Source: Diploptera punctata (taxonomy: Eukaryota > Arthropoda > Insecta > Blattodea > Blaberidae). Taken from it: DNA of 64,000 nucleotides. The notes below the pieces were generated by a model. The model saw nothing but the letters and a program-made list of their open reading frames with translations, did not search any database and was not told the origin of the DNA. Of this stretch, positions 10,701-21,201 are shown piece by piece. The stretch's first letter is position 1. Every line of letters starts with the position of its first letter. Where the stretch lies: NCBI GenBank assembly GCA_030220185.1, contig JASPKZ010008347.1, positions 62,001 through 126,000 of the forward strand, read 5' to 3'. The position numbers and the translations under genes were made by a program.

Positions 10701-11125
10701 TCTTAGTTGATTTTCTGTGTGAAAAGGAGTTACACGTTATTATAATGGTTAGAGACTATAAATTGGTGTCAAAGTAGTACCTACAGAGGATCTACTTTGA
10801 ATTATAGTGAAAACAAATGTGATGTCAAAGTAGCCCCAGCACATGGGCAAAACAGACTTAAACAAAACTCATTGTTTTCCTACTAAGTTTTTATTTGAGG
10901 AGAATAGTACCAAATGGGATATGTAGTCTAAGGTTCAATTGGTACAATAAATTATACATTCAATTTTTTCGGCATAAATCATACGAGTTAGACCTTAAAA
11001 ACCTTGGAAAATATGTCAAAGTAACCCCGTTTTACGGTATATCAATGAAAAGTACAAACCTTGAGGTGAAGTCTCCATACAGAATAAGAAGAATAGCTCA
11101 CTGAACTTGAACACACAACGCTGAA

Positions 11126-11354
11126 AACACCGCTATAGTGCGATAGTTCTAATGGTGGTCTAAGCCCGTGTCAAATTTTAAAACGTAATCACGTGATGCG
11201 GTACGGCCGGGAGACGATCCACCCGTATTTATAAATTATGACAATTTTTTGGTAAAGAGAATGCTCTCGCCTATCTTTTATGGCTACAGTTGAAGTGTGA
11301 ACTAATAGGTTACAATTTTATTTCTAGGGATATTTGAGAACTTATTTATGGACT
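11126..11354. other. Unclassified stretch between the G-repeat and LINE-a
   Basis: Nothing recognised apart from the AGTAAGTAAGTAAG-type tail of the minus-strand LINE-a at the right border. Confidence 0.4.
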
Positions 11355-11374
11355 TACTTACTTACTCACTGACA

Positions 11375-11941
11375 CTATCGAACCCGTAGGTTCATGGCCG
11401 CGCGGACATAAGCTCTCCATACATCCCTATCCTGAGCTAATGCTTTCCAATCATTCCCTGTATAATCAACTTCCCTCAAATCATAGTTAATGTTGCTCTC
11501 CCACCTCATTCTTGGTCTAACAACTGGGCATTTTCCCTCTGGCTTTCCTACAAGAAGTTTCCATGCACGTCTCTCATTCCCCATACGCGCAACATGTCCT
11601 GCCCATCGCAGTCTATGAGACTTAACTGTTCTTATTATATCTGGCTTCCTATAAAGACCATGTAGTTCATTGTTATGTAGTCTTCTCCATTCACTTGTCT
11701 GTTCATCTCTCTTTGGTCCAAAAATTTTCCTAAGAACTTTATTCTCAAATACTCGTAATCTCCTTTCCTCCCTTAAAGCAAGAGTCCATGTTTCGCACCC
11801 ATATAATATAACTGGTAGAATAATAGTTTTATATATTTTCAGCTTAACGTTTTTTGAAAGGAGTTGGGACATCAAAAGTCTCTGCAATGCATAATAGCAT
11901 GCATTTCCAGAATTGAGCCTATGTTTAATTTCTTTGTGCAT
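11375..11941 (-). CDS. LINE-a C-terminal domain (after the RT)
   Basis: 188-codon open frame on the minus strand covering the thumb/C-terminal part of the LINE-a polyprotein: LKIYKTIILPVILYGCETW, then KIFGPKRDEQTSEWRRLH, RLRWAGHVARMGNERRAW, and an end near NLRVR. It is separated from the RT frame by 7 bases, so a single small frameshift split the ancestral ORF. No catalytic residues are expected here. The same C-terminus is readable, more decayed, at 19690-20200, 24233-24720 and 28260-28640. Confidence 0.8.
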   Translation of the reverse strand: MHKEIKHRLNSGNACYYALQRLLMSQLLSKNVKLKIYKTIILPVILYGCETWTLALREERRLRVFENKVLRKIFGPKRDEQTSEWRRLHNNELHGLYRKPDIIRTVKSHRLRWAGHVARMGNERRAWKLLVGKPEGKCPVVRPRMRWESNINYDLREVDYTGNDWKALAQDRDVWRAYVRAAMNLRVR

Positions 11942-11948
11942 CTCATTC

Positions 11949-13445
11949 CTATTTTGTGATTATTGTTCCTAGGTATTTGAATTCAGCCACTTCCTCAAAA
12001 TTTCCCTCATTTGTCATTAGCTGTCCACTTCCATTATATACTGAATTTCTACGTGTGACCATATATTTAGTTTTACTGATATTTATTTCCAGTCCTAATT
12101 TCTTAGTGTTACTCAATAGTGTGTGCGTGTTGGCCTTTAGTATCTCCTCGCTATCGGCCAGTAGTACTACATCATCAGCATAAACTAACAGCTTATTAAT
12201 ACCATTGAGTTGTAAGCCTTCCTCATTCTCTAAAGATTTAATGGCATGCTCTAGTACAAAATTAAATAGTAAAGGAGATAGTGCATCTCCTTGCTTCAAC
12301 CCATTCTGGATTTCAAAAGTGTTTGAAAACTGTTTGCCTACACGCACCCTACTCTTTGAGCCATTTAGACACATTCGTATAAGTCTAACTAACTTTTTAG
12401 GAATTCCGAACTCCAGCAGGATACTATATAACTTCTCCCTCTTAATTGAATCATATGCTTTTTTGAAGTCTACATATAGTTGATGTACAGTACCATTATA
12501 TTCCCATTTCTTCTCTAAAATCTGTCTTAAACTGAAAATCTGATCTGTTGTAGACCTGTTTCTTCTAAATGCACATTGATGATCTCCTAGAATGTCATCA
12601 ATATAGGGAGTAAGTCTGCTTACTAATATATTTGTTAGAATTTTGTAGGAAGTTGAAAGTAATGAGATGCCCCTGTAGTTGTTGCAATCTGTTTTATCTC
12701 CTTTCTTATAAATTGATACGATAATTGATTCCTTCCATTCATCTGGAAGAGCTTCCTTTTCCCAAATCATACTAAGCAACCAGCGTATCTTGTCCATACA
12801 TTTTTGTCCCCCTGATTTTATCAGTTCTTCTGGGATCACATCTGAACCTGATGCTTTATACATCTTCAATTTTTCAATTGCCATTTCAACCTCTAATGCA
12901 CTTGGCTCTGCGACTAGCATTTGTGCTGTCTGTAACTTATCCTCCTCAATGTCCTGTTCTGTATGTACATTTAACAACTGATTAAAGTAACTTTTCCATC
13001 TATTTAATATACTCCTAGAATCTGCAATCATATCCTCATTTTCATTCCGAATTATGTTTGTTCTAGTCTGAAACCCTTTCTTCTCTATACTAATTCCCTG
13101 ATATAATTCTCTAATGTTCTTATTTTTTGCATTCATTTCAAGATCATTAATCTTCTCTCTCAAATATTCCCTCTTTTTACTCTTTAGTAACTTGGTGGTT
13201 TCCTTGTCATCTGAAGATTCCAGTACTTCAAATCTAATAGCAATTTTGATTTGGTATTCTTTCCGCATTTCATCATTTTTCAAGTTTTTTAATTCATATT
13301 TTACAGAATCATCTTTAGCGTTTGTTCCTCTCATAAGCGATAGCCGTTGTCTGATTTTCACTCTGACCAGATGATGATCCGAATTGCTGTCTGTCCCTCT
13401 AACTGATTTAACATCAATGATGCTACTGTTCCAGCGTTTATCCAC
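11949..13445 (-). CDS. LINE-a reverse transcriptase domain
   Basis: 498-codon open frame on the minus strand. The N-terminal end holds the last endonuclease motif SDHHLV (residues about 18-23). The RT core follows in order: [48 protein letters not shown] (motif A), GLKQGDALSPLLFNFVLE (motif B), and LLVYADDVVLLADS (motif C, catalytic YADD near 12172-12183). The protein would copy the element RNA onto nicked chromosomal DNA. The chosen start is only the first ATG of the open frame; the true ORF began upstream with the endonuclease before a frameshift at 13446-13457. The RT itself shows all core motifs. Confidence 0.88.
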   Translation of the reverse strand: MDKRWNSSIIDVKSVRGTDSNSDHHLVRVKIRQRLSLMRGTNAKDDSVKYELKNLKNDEMRKEYQIKIAIRFEVLESSDDKETTKLLKSKKREYLREKINDLEMNAKNKNIRELYQGISIEKKGFQTRTNIIRNENEDMIADSRSILNRWKSYFNQLLNVHTEQDIEEDKLQTAQMLVAEPSALEVEMAIEKLKMYKASGSDVIPEELIKSGGQKCMDKIRWLLSMIWEKEALPDEWKESIIVSIYKKGDKTDCNNYRGISLLSTSYKILTNILVSRLTPYIDDILGDHQCAFRRNRSTTDQIFSLRQILEKKWEYNGTVHQLYVDFKKAYDSIKREKLYSILLEFGIPKKLVRLIRMCLNGSKSRVRVGKQFSNTFEIQNGLKQGDALSPLLFNFVLEHAIKSLENEEGLQLNGINKLLVYADDVVLLADSEEILKANTHTLLSNTKKLGLEINISKTKYMVTRRNSVYNGSGQLMTNEGNFEEVAEFKYLGTIITK

Positions 13446-13456
13446 TAATACATGAT

Positions 13457-13740
13457 CTATCTGGTTCCAAGTTTCTCATCTGGGGACGTCCAGGTGTATT
13501 TATGAATATCCTTATGCTGAAATGTTGTGCTCTTAACAATGAGATTGTTTGACGTGGCAAATGTGACTAATCTAACCCCGTTGTCGTTACTATCTTCACG
13601 AACACTGAATTTGCCTATTGTTGGTTTGAATATATCTTCCCGCCCCACTTTTGCATTAAAATCTCCTAAGACAATTTTCATATGATATCGTGAAAGGCTA
13701 TCAAATAAGCATTCTAATTCTTCACAGAACTCATCCTTGA
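13457..13740 (-). pseudogene. LINE-a endonuclease, middle part
   Basis: Minus-strand frame with KIVLGDFNAKVGR (the GDFNA motif of APE-type LINE endonucleases), GVRLVTFATSNNLIVKSTTF and HKYTWTSPDEK. It joins to the RT frame after a frameshift. On the 5' side the frame is cut at 13742 by a SINE-a insertion; the endonuclease continues on the other side from 14056. Confidence 0.8.
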
Positions 13741-13742
13741 TC

Positions 13743-14048
13743 GGGACACGCCGTAGCGTAGTGGTTAAGGCACTGAGCTACAAGCCGGAGGGCCGAAGGT
13801 TCAAGTCACGTTGGGGTCAGGATTTTTGAACTGACCCAAACCCTCTGGCGGCACTATGGCCCTGGGGTCGACTCAGCCTCTAACAGAAATGAGTACCAGA
13901 CGCTTGTTCTGGGGGTAAAGGCGGCCGTCACGCAGGGTTGACAACCCGGCTGACAAAAAGTGCTGATTGTCTAGAATAAGTGGGAGCCTTAACCTCCTAC
14001 TACCCCAAGGGCCTCCGGGCATGTTGTGGGATCACTTTACTTTACTCA
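13743..14048 (+). mobile_element. SINE-a inserted in the LINE-a endonuclease
   Basis: 306-bp SINE flanked by CTTGATC on both sides (13736-13742 and 14049-14055). tRNA-like head with TAGCGTAGTGG and GGTTCAAGTCACG, the same body as 20539-20843, and a TTTACTTTAC tail. The insertion breaks the minus-strand endonuclease, so the SINE is younger than this LINE-a copy. Confidence 0.92.
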
Positions 14049-14055
14049 CTTGATC

Positions 14056-14679
14056 TTGTCATCTTTATCTTCTGTGGGGGCATGTACATTTACAATTATA
14101 AAATCATGTCGTTTACCCTTTAGAATTAGGTATGATATCCTATCACTAACAAACTTAATATCTCGGATAGCGGATAGGATCCTCCTTCTGACTAAAAACC
14201 CGTTCCAAATGCAGGTATTTCTGCACCCCCATAGTATAATGCAAAACTTCCTGATTCCTGACTACCTACTCCTGGCCACCTGACTTCCTGTAAAGCGACT
14301 ATATCCAAGGGCGATTTATCTAATTTCCCGCGTTAATATCTGTAGTGCCCCGCTATTGTATAAAGTCCTAACATTCCATGTTCCTAGGAACATGTCCCTG
14401 TGTTTGAGCCTTTGGCATGGGTTCCCTGAAGTAGTCCCCGCCCGGAGAACCGAATGGGGGACTATTTGACCTCCGGAAAACTTTACCCCAGATGAACCCA
14501 TGTCCGCATTTCTTGACAGTTGTATTTTTACGGTGAAAGATCGTCACTCTTTCGCCCAAGGTACTTTTTTCGTCTGGCTTATCACCTTCGACCAGTCCGG
14601 CATGGGTAACCCTATCGGCAGCAATGCTACCGCCGGCATAGCTCTCAGGATCATTTAAGCACGCAAGCCACTCCACCAC
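14056..14679 (-). pseudogene. LINE-a endonuclease N-terminus and 5' leader
   Basis: Minus strand. At 14316-14501 the frame reads MFLGTWNVRTLYNSGALQI, the start of the APE-type endonuclease. Downstream, 14056-14300 still encodes recognisable endonuclease pieces with stops. Upstream, 14368-14679 is an open leader containing LACLNDPESYAGGSIAADRV, a conserved 5' leader of this LINE type as far as I recall. The two frames overlap, so a frameshift lies between leader and endonuclease. Confidence 0.7.
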
Positions 14680-14824
14680 GACAAGGTAAAGATACCATGG
14701 ATGGACTACTACAATTTTAAATGGCTTTGTTATTGTCTGCTTTGCAAACCGTAACTATTTTCAAGACCGTCATTAGTCCTACAGTATACCAAGTTACTTA
14801 ACATTTTCCAATACTGTTATTTTA

Positions 14825-14905
14825 GCACATAGTGGGCTGCACACTAGTACGGAGAACTAGAGGTCCACAGTTCGATTGCTGGTTCAGACATTAATTTTTC
14901 TTTTC
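14825..14905 (+). repeat. tRNA-like SINE fragment
   Basis: AGTGGGCTGCACACTAGTAC followed by CACAGTTCGATTGCTGGTTC resembles a tRNA-derived head with a degraded B-box. There is no second copy in the window to confirm it. Confidence 0.4.
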
Positions 14906-15884
14906 ACAATATCATTATAATACCTGTGGGCAACAAACAACCTCACCCCATCCATTATCCTTACGAATATTTGAACGCGGACTTTTGTCTTCATCGAAGA
15001 CCCTCATACAAAGCATTACAAAATAAAACAGTGAAAACTACTTTAACATTGCGAATGCAATAATTTTTTATTATGCTATTTATGCACAATACATGCTTAT
15101 TAAACTAATAATATGTAATATAATAATATTGCCTACATACTAACAATAACTGCTGCACATTACCTTATTCTTCTTCACGGCATCGAGAATGACCTTCAAA
15201 CTAAAGAATGCTTCTCCATCAAAATTGTCAATTTTAGTTTTTGTGCTTTCGCGAAATCTCTTTTTAACGGGCCTTCCTGAAATTCCATTTGCTCGTTTAT
15301 CATGTTAAATATCTCATATTACACTCCTAGATAATCCAGTGGCTTTCGTTGTTCTTTCCCAAACATTGGTTATAGAAATAAGCGGCCTATCATATTTAGT
15401 GTATTTGCGTTTATTTTCAAAATTTGCATGGATACGAAGCATTCATTCTTTTGTATCCGCATGTAACGGTTTACTCCTGCCTTCAAGCAAACAAATAATG
15501 AGAATTAAAGAAAACAACAAAATCACTGCAATTAGCATGTACATTTTATCGCACTTTATAACCTACATATTGGCTCTACCTGTATTTAATAAACAAAAAC
15601 GTTAATATAGAAAATTACAAAAATTGTAGGCTAATATTTTAATACCGCCAGAGCAGTATAAAGTAAATGGGAGAAGAACTGAAGGCTTACACAGTAGGAT
15701 AAGTGATTTTGTATCGTTCTATGACGGTACCTGCTGTCCATCCCCTTCCTTGAAGGGGAAATTTCAAATTTTTGGCGGCCAAAGACCATCACTAGACCAA
15801 ACGCACTATAACAACGCAACTGGGATGCAGACCACATGCGTTCTTAACCATCAGTAACTTCCGATGTTTATATTGTCTTCATAA
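14906..15884. other. AT-rich stretch without recognised feature
   Basis: Contains one open frame (15339-15605) without start context or similarity that I recognise. No repeats shared with the rest of the window. Confidence 0.45.
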
Positions 15885-16300
15885 ACTGTAGAATTCTACC
15901 CTCCTTTGCACATAAGTGATGAACAGTCATATGACAATTATATTAGAGTGAAAAAAAAACAGATTAATGAGGGTGAGTGAAAATATTTTCGTTTCAGGCC
16001 CACTGTGCAGTGCAAACAATTTTCCTTTCCTAATATACACTTCTCTATCGTAAGAGGCAGCGAGACATCACTCGCAGTGCCATCTTACGCCTTCTATAAC
16101 AAGAAAGCATTTTACTGAGAATATTTTAGTTTATAGCAGTAATGTTTAATTTCGATGTTATAATTACAGTTTGACATTTAGCAATGAAATCCAAATATGA
16201 AATGAAAAATATAACGCCTGAACCGGGATTTGAACCTGAGATTTCTAACTCTATACGTTAGCGCGATACCTATTCGCTCTTCAGGCTCCCAGTGAAAATA
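15885..16300 (-). repeat. SINE-like repeat, minus strand
   Basis: Reversed, it starts with a tRNA-like head (GGAGCCTGAAGAGCGAATAG, then GGTTCAAATCCCGGTTCAGG near 16215-16240). At about 15885-16010 it shares sequence with 6175-6304. The 200 bp between these parts are unexplained and may be an insert. Confidence 0.5.
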
Positions 16301-17590
16301 ATACATTCCCTTATATATATATATAGGCATATGGGTTCCACTCGGGTAAAATTCTCCGGAGGTAAAATAGCCCCAATTGGATTCTAAGGACGGGGACAAC
16401 TTCAGAAAATCCAAGCCAAAGCTCAAATACAAGGACATGTTCCTAGGAACATGGAATGTTAGGACTTTATATAATAGCGGGGTGCTAGAGATATTAACAC
16501 GGACATTAGATAATTCACCCTTAGATATAGTAGCTTCACAGGAAGTTAGATGGCCAAGAGATGATAGTCAGGAATCTGGAAGCTTTGCATTATACTACGG
16601 AGGTGTAGCAAGACCTGAATTTGGAACAGGCTTTTTAGCCCGTAAAAGGATCCTCTCAGCTATACAAGAATAAGTTTGACAGCGATAAAATATCTTACAT
16701 AATTCTAAAGGGTTAACAAAATGAGTTTTTTAATCGTAAATCTACAGATACCGCAGAAGATAAGGATGACAAATTGAAGGACGAGTTATATGAAGAATTA
16801 GAATGCGTATTGATAACCTTTCACGATATCATATGAAAATTGTCTTAGGAGATTTTTATGCAAAAGATAAATCCAGGCCAACAATAGGCAAATTCAATCT
16901 TCATGAAGATAGTAACGACAATGGCGTTAGATTAGTCACCTTTGCCACTTCAAAGAATACTATTGTTAAAGAGCACAACATTCTAGCATAACGATGTTCA
17001 TAAATACACCTGGACGTCTCCAGATGGCGAAACGCGGAACCAGATAGATAATGTATTAGTGGACAAATGCTGGCACAGTAGCATCATCGATTTAGATCAA
17101 TTAGGGGGACACATTGCAATTCGGATCATAATCTAGTCAAGGTGAAAATCAGATAACGGTCATCGCTTATGAGAGGGGAAAAAAAAAAACGCTAAAGATG
17201 ATTTTGAAAATTTTCAATAAAAAACTTGAAAAATTATGAAATGCGGCAAGAAAACAATATCAAAATTGCTAATAGATTGAGATTCTGGAATCTTCAGATG
17301 TGAATGTCGCAACCGAAGAAGAAACTGATATAAATAAAGAATGGGAAGCTATAAGAGATATTATTAAATTGTCAGCATCAGAAAGCGTTGATAATTGAAA
17401 AAAGAAAAAAAAAACAAGAAGTGGTTTGATGAAAAATGTGCCAACATTGTAAATAAAAGAAAGCGAGCAAAAAAGAATTGGCTATATGAGCCAAATTAAG
17501 TAAATTTGAAAAAAAAAAAAAAAAAAAAAGAAAAGAAAAAGATACTATTCGACGGGAAACCACCAGGTTAATAGATAAAAAAAAGGGAAT

Positions 17591-17594
<4 letters not shown>

Positions 17595-17635
<41 letters not shown>
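17595..17635. repeat. (GA)n microsatellite
   Basis: About 20 GA units expanded inside the LINE-a pseudogene, where the paralogue at 13140-13200 has only a short AG-rich codon run. Confidence 0.95.
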
Positions 17636-17639
<4 letters not shown>

Positions 17640-18162
17640 AATGATCTTGAAATTAATGCAAAAGATAGGAACATAAGAGGATTATATAAGAGAATTAGAA
17701 GAGAGAATAAAAGGGTTTAAGGTCTAGAACAAACATAATTAGGAATGGAAATCGGGATATGATTGCAGATTCCAAGAGTATATTAAATAGATGGAAGAGT
17801 TACTTTAATCAGCTATTAAATGTACATACAGAACAGGATATTGAAGAGGATAATTAACAGACAGCAGAAATGCTAGTCACAGAACCAAGTGCATTAGAGG
17901 TTGAAATGGCGATCAGAAAAATTGAAGATGTATAAAGCACCAGGTTCTGATGACATCCCAGCAGAACTGATAAACTCAGGGGGAGAAAAATCGATAGACA
18001 AGATACGTCGGTTACTTTGTATGATTTGCGAAAAATAAGCTCATCCAAATGAATGGAAAGAATCGATTTTCGTACCAATCTACAAGAAAGGAGATAAAAC
18101 TGATTACAACACCTACAGGGGCATCTCAATACTGCCAACTTCGTACAAAATCCTAACAAATA

Positions 18163-19028
18163 TCCAGAGTGTCCACAAAGTCATGTTACCAAAATAAAGT
18201 AACTTAGCTCATAAACTATTTGAGACAGAGGCATGCAGTTTTTGCAACGTATTCTACATCTCTCAAATTTTTGTTTACATTTGTTGCAGACTGTGATTTA
18301 AGCGACAATGACGGCACCACAGGAAAAGACCCAATATGTATGGTGGTATGGTCAGTCTGGTAAGTCACCAGGATCTCCATATCCGAACGTTATGGCGGTT
18401 AACATGTCCAGACACAAAGAAAGTCGCTTCATCAGAGAACATTACCCTCTGCAGGTACTTATTGTCTTTGTCAATTGAGTTCAGCATGGAATCAGCAAAT
18501 TCAGCACGCCGAGGAAAGTCATTTCGCAGCAACGCTTGCGTAATTTGGAGTTTATAGGCCTTATAGCCTTAAGTTAACTGCTTATGGAGAACTTTATGGA
18601 TGGTTGATTTTGGTAAATGCATGACGAACCGATTTTTGAGGTCTGAGTTGGAATGCAAGTTGAACATTGTCGATAGTTTCTTGGCTCACACCTGGTCGTC
18701 CACTCCATGGCAAGTCCATTTCACTGCCAGTCGCTAGAAATTTCTCGGCCCATCTAATTATGGCTGATTTCTATGGGGGATCTCTTCCATATTGCCGGCG
18801 GGAATTTCGCTGAACAGTTACTGGTGATTTACCAGATTCAGCATATGACCATACACATTGGGCCTTTTCCTGTGGTGTTATCATTGCCATTTAAATCAAA
18901 ATCGACAATAAATGTAAACAAAACTTTGAGAGATGTAGAATACATTGCAAAAAACCGCATGTCTCTATCTCAAATAGTTTACGAGCTAAGTTATATGGTT
19001 TTGGTAGCAGGACTTTGTGGACATCCTG
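18163..19028 (-). mobile_element. Internally deleted mariner-type element (DUF4817 family)
   Basis: 866 bp inserted at TA in the LINE-a RT. The paralogous sequence at 12620-12650 shows the empty site (CTAACAAATATATTAGTAAGC, reversed). Terminal repeats are long: TGTCCACAAAGTCATGTTAC on the left against TGTCCACAAAGTCCTGCTAC on the right, with the match running on for over 100 bp through AACTTAGCTC and GTATTCTACATCTCTCAAA. The minus strand keeps an N-terminal transposase remnant (ITPQEKAQCVWSYAESGKSP, then TVQRNSRRQYGRDPP). The plus strand near 18310 also shows the start of the same protein in mirror orientation, so the ends are inverted copies reaching into coding sequence. No catalytic core. 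Confidence 0.88.
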
Positions 19029-20538
19029 TATTATTAAGCAGACTAACTACCTATATTGATAACATTCTAGGAGATCATCAATGTGGATTTAGAAAAAATA
19101 GATCTGCAACAGATCAGATTTTTAGTATAAGTTAAATTTTAGAAAATAAATGGGAATATAATGGCACTGTTCATCAACTATATGTAGACTTCAAAAAAAG
19201 GCATACGATTCAGTTAAGAGGTAGAAGTTTATAGTATCCTTCTGGAGTTCGAAATTCATAAAAAGTTAGTTAGACTTATACGAATGAGTCTAAATGACAT
19301 GAGTAGGGTGCGGGTAGGCAAACAGTTTTCGGTTACTTTTCAAATTCACAATGGGTTAAAGCAAGGAGATGCACTATCTCCTCTACTATTTAATTTTGTA
19401 TTAGAACATACCATCAAATCTTTGGAGAATGAAGGCCTACAAATTAATGGTATTAATAAGCTGTTAGTTTACGCTGATGATGTAGTATGATTGAGCTAAA
19501 ATGTGGAGATATTAAGGGACAACACGCACCTCTATTGATTAACTCTAAGAAATTGGGACAGGAAAAAAAAAACATCAATAAAACTAAATATATGTTCACA
19601 CATAGAAATGCGTTATATAATGAAACTGGAGAACTAATGACAAATTAAGGAAATTTTGAAGAAGTGGCTGACTTCAAGTATATATAAACAATAGTTACAA
19701 ATATGAATGAGATGCACAAAGAAATTAAACATAGGCTCAATTCTGGAAATGCATGCTATTATGCATTACAGAGTCTCTAGTCGTCCCTACTCCTTTCAAA
19801 AAACGTTAAACCGAAAAAAAATATATAACAGTTATTTTCCTCCGTTATATTAAATAGATGCGAAACATGGACTCATACTTTAAGGGAGGAAAGAAGATTA
19901 CGAGTATTTGAGAATAATGTTCTTAAGAAAAGTTTTGGGCGAAAAAGAGATGGACAGATAAATGGAGAAAACTACATAATAGTGAGCTACTTGATATATA
20001 GGCCTATAGAAAGCCAGATATAATAAGAACAGTATGGGCAGGACACGTGACACGTATAGGGGATGAAAGAGGTGCATGGAAGCTGATTGTAGGGAAACCA
20101 GAGGGAAAATGCCCAGTTAGTAGACCAAGAATGAGGTGGAAGAATAACAGTATCCATGATTTGAGAGATGTAGATTATCAGGGATGATTGGAAAACATCA
20201 GCTCTGGACAGGGATGTTCCGGGCCAGGAACCTACGAGTTCGATAGAACCAATGACACACACACACAAACATTCAATTAAAACAATGTAAAAACGTATAT
20301 TATAATTAAAATTTAACAAACTAATATGAAAGTACAGTAGGTCTACATTTCTATACTACTGGGAGAATATCAATTTTGTAAGTGCGCGTACTTGATACAG
20401 CTCTTTCAAGTTAGACCTGAAGGATGAGAACTCACCACTCGACCTATCTCACGATAGGTTGCAGGCAACTCTACTATCTGCTGTAACGATTTGGCCTTGA
20501 ATATACAACACTTATATTAAATCATATTATGATATAAC

Positions 20539-20843
20539 GGGGGCATGCCGTAGCGTGGTGGTTAAGGCACTGCGCTACAAGCCAGAAAGTCGAGGGTTCA
20601 AGTCCCGGTGGGCTCAGGATTTTTAAGCTGACCCAAACCTTCTGGCGGCACTATGGCCCTGGGTCGACTCAGCCTCTAACGGAAATGAGTACCAGACGCT
20701 TGTTCTGGGGGTAAAGGCGGCCGTCACGCAGGGCTGACAACCCGGCTGATATCAAGTGCCGATTGTTCAGAAAAAGTGGGAGCCTTAACCTCCTACTACC
20801 CGAAGGGCCTCTTGAGGCCTGTAGTGGGATTATTTTACTTTTT
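20539..20843 (+). mobile_element. SINE-a with 14-bp target-site duplication
   Basis: 305-bp SINE between two copies of TATTATGATATAAC (20525-20538 and 20844-20857). Head with TAGCGTGGTGG and GGTTCAAGTCCCGG (A- and B-box-like), common body, tail TTTACTTTTT. The cleanest definition of SINE-a in the window. Confidence 0.95.
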
Positions 20844-20871
20844 TATTATGATATAACAATTAAATTTATAT

Positions 20872-21201
20872 CCATCCAGAGTAATTCTGCCCAATGGCAG
20901 GTCTTTCACTGGAATCATAGCATTTTCATGCTATGCTTTGCAGCTTTACTAGGGAATTATATGTGTGGTAGCTTCCCGTTGGTTTCCACATCGGTGAAGG
21001 ATGATGATTATTATGCTAAGGATGATGATGGTCGGATGATTTTCGGGGACCATTGGACCCTAAGCTTCCTGACATTTGTATTACAGGTGAGGAAAAACTC
21101 CGAAGAAAAACCTCACCCAGGAAGCTTATACCGACCGGGAATAGAACCCGGGCCCGCTGCGTGACAAGGCAGCACGCTACCTCGAGACCACAGCGGTGGA
21201 C
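20872..21201 (-). mobile_element. SINE-b (short form) with 11-bp duplication
   Basis: Minus-strand SINE between TAAATTTATAT at 20861-20871 and 21202-21212. The head (reversed) reads GTGGTCTCGAGGTAGCGTGC and GGGTTCTATTCCC. The body has CACCTGTAATACAAATGTCA and the short-form 3' part with the phrases GAAGCTACCACACATATAAT and GCATAGCATGAAAATGCTAT, ending in a GGATGGA-type tail. Confidence 0.93.

Larger units (their letters stand above)
9867..11037. mobile_element. TIR element (MITE-like) with TA duplication, 1.17 kb
   Basis: Left end CCGTAAACCGGGGTTACTTT at 9867, continuing GAC; the right end, reversed, is CCGTAAAACGGGGTTACTTT, also continuing GAC. There is one substitution in 23 bp. TA lies directly outside both ends (9865-9866 and 11038-11039), and the flanks join as in G-repeat copy 1. 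The phrase CTTTGACA and its reverse recur inside (about 9900-9960 and 10820-10835). No transposase; TA target and TIR suggest a Tc1/mariner-superfamily non-autonomous element (inference). A SINE-b is nested inside. Confidence 0.88.
7880..11125 (-). mobile_element. G-repeat copy 2 (minus strand), broken by two insertions
   Basis: After removing the insert 8205-9291 and the TIR element 9867-11037, about 1 kb remains that is inverted relative to 7010-7740. Both junctions can be read against copy 1: ACTGTC flanks the first insert and TA flanks the second. An (AAT)n tract at 9607-9662 is a third difference. The minus-strand ORF at 8005-8196 belongs to this copy. Outer limits are approximate. The element class is unknown. 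Confidence 0.6.
11355..14700 (-). mobile_element. LINE-a non-LTR retrotransposon, nearly full length
   Basis: Reads on the minus strand from a 5' leader (about 14700) through an APE-type endonuclease and a reverse transcriptase to a 3' end with a short (TAAG)n-like tail at about 11355-11370. It is the best preserved LINE of the window: one 498-codon RT frame is open. Defects are a SINE-a in the endonuclease (13743-14048), frameshifts near 13446-13457 and 11942-11948, and breaks in the 5' part. Resemblance of the endonuclease start (GTWNVRTLYNSG) to craniofacial-development-protein-2-like proteins suggests the RTE/BovB group (inference). Other copies: 16377-20250, 24212-25913, 28231-28645. Confidence 0.85.
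16377..20250 (+). pseudogene. LINE-a copy, plus strand, heavily decayed and interrupted
   Basis: Second LINE-a, opposite in orientation to 11355-14700. Endonuclease start MFLGTWNVRTLYNSGVLEIL at 16437-16500; GDF motif at 16850; RT pieces at 17940-18170 ([10 protein letters not shown] with the decayed active region) and 19030-19490 (FRKNRSATDQIFS, GLKQGDALSPLLFNF, LLVYADDVV); C-terminus to about 20200 with many stops; 3' end followed by (CA)n. A mariner-type element splits the RT at 18161-18162. A pure (GA)n tract (17595-17635) and several poly(A) expansions lie in the linker. No part is functional. Confidence 0.85.

Noticed and set aside
15339..15605. 88-codon hydrophobic plus-strand frame
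   Set aside because: No recognisable similarity or context; expected by chance in AT-rich DNA.
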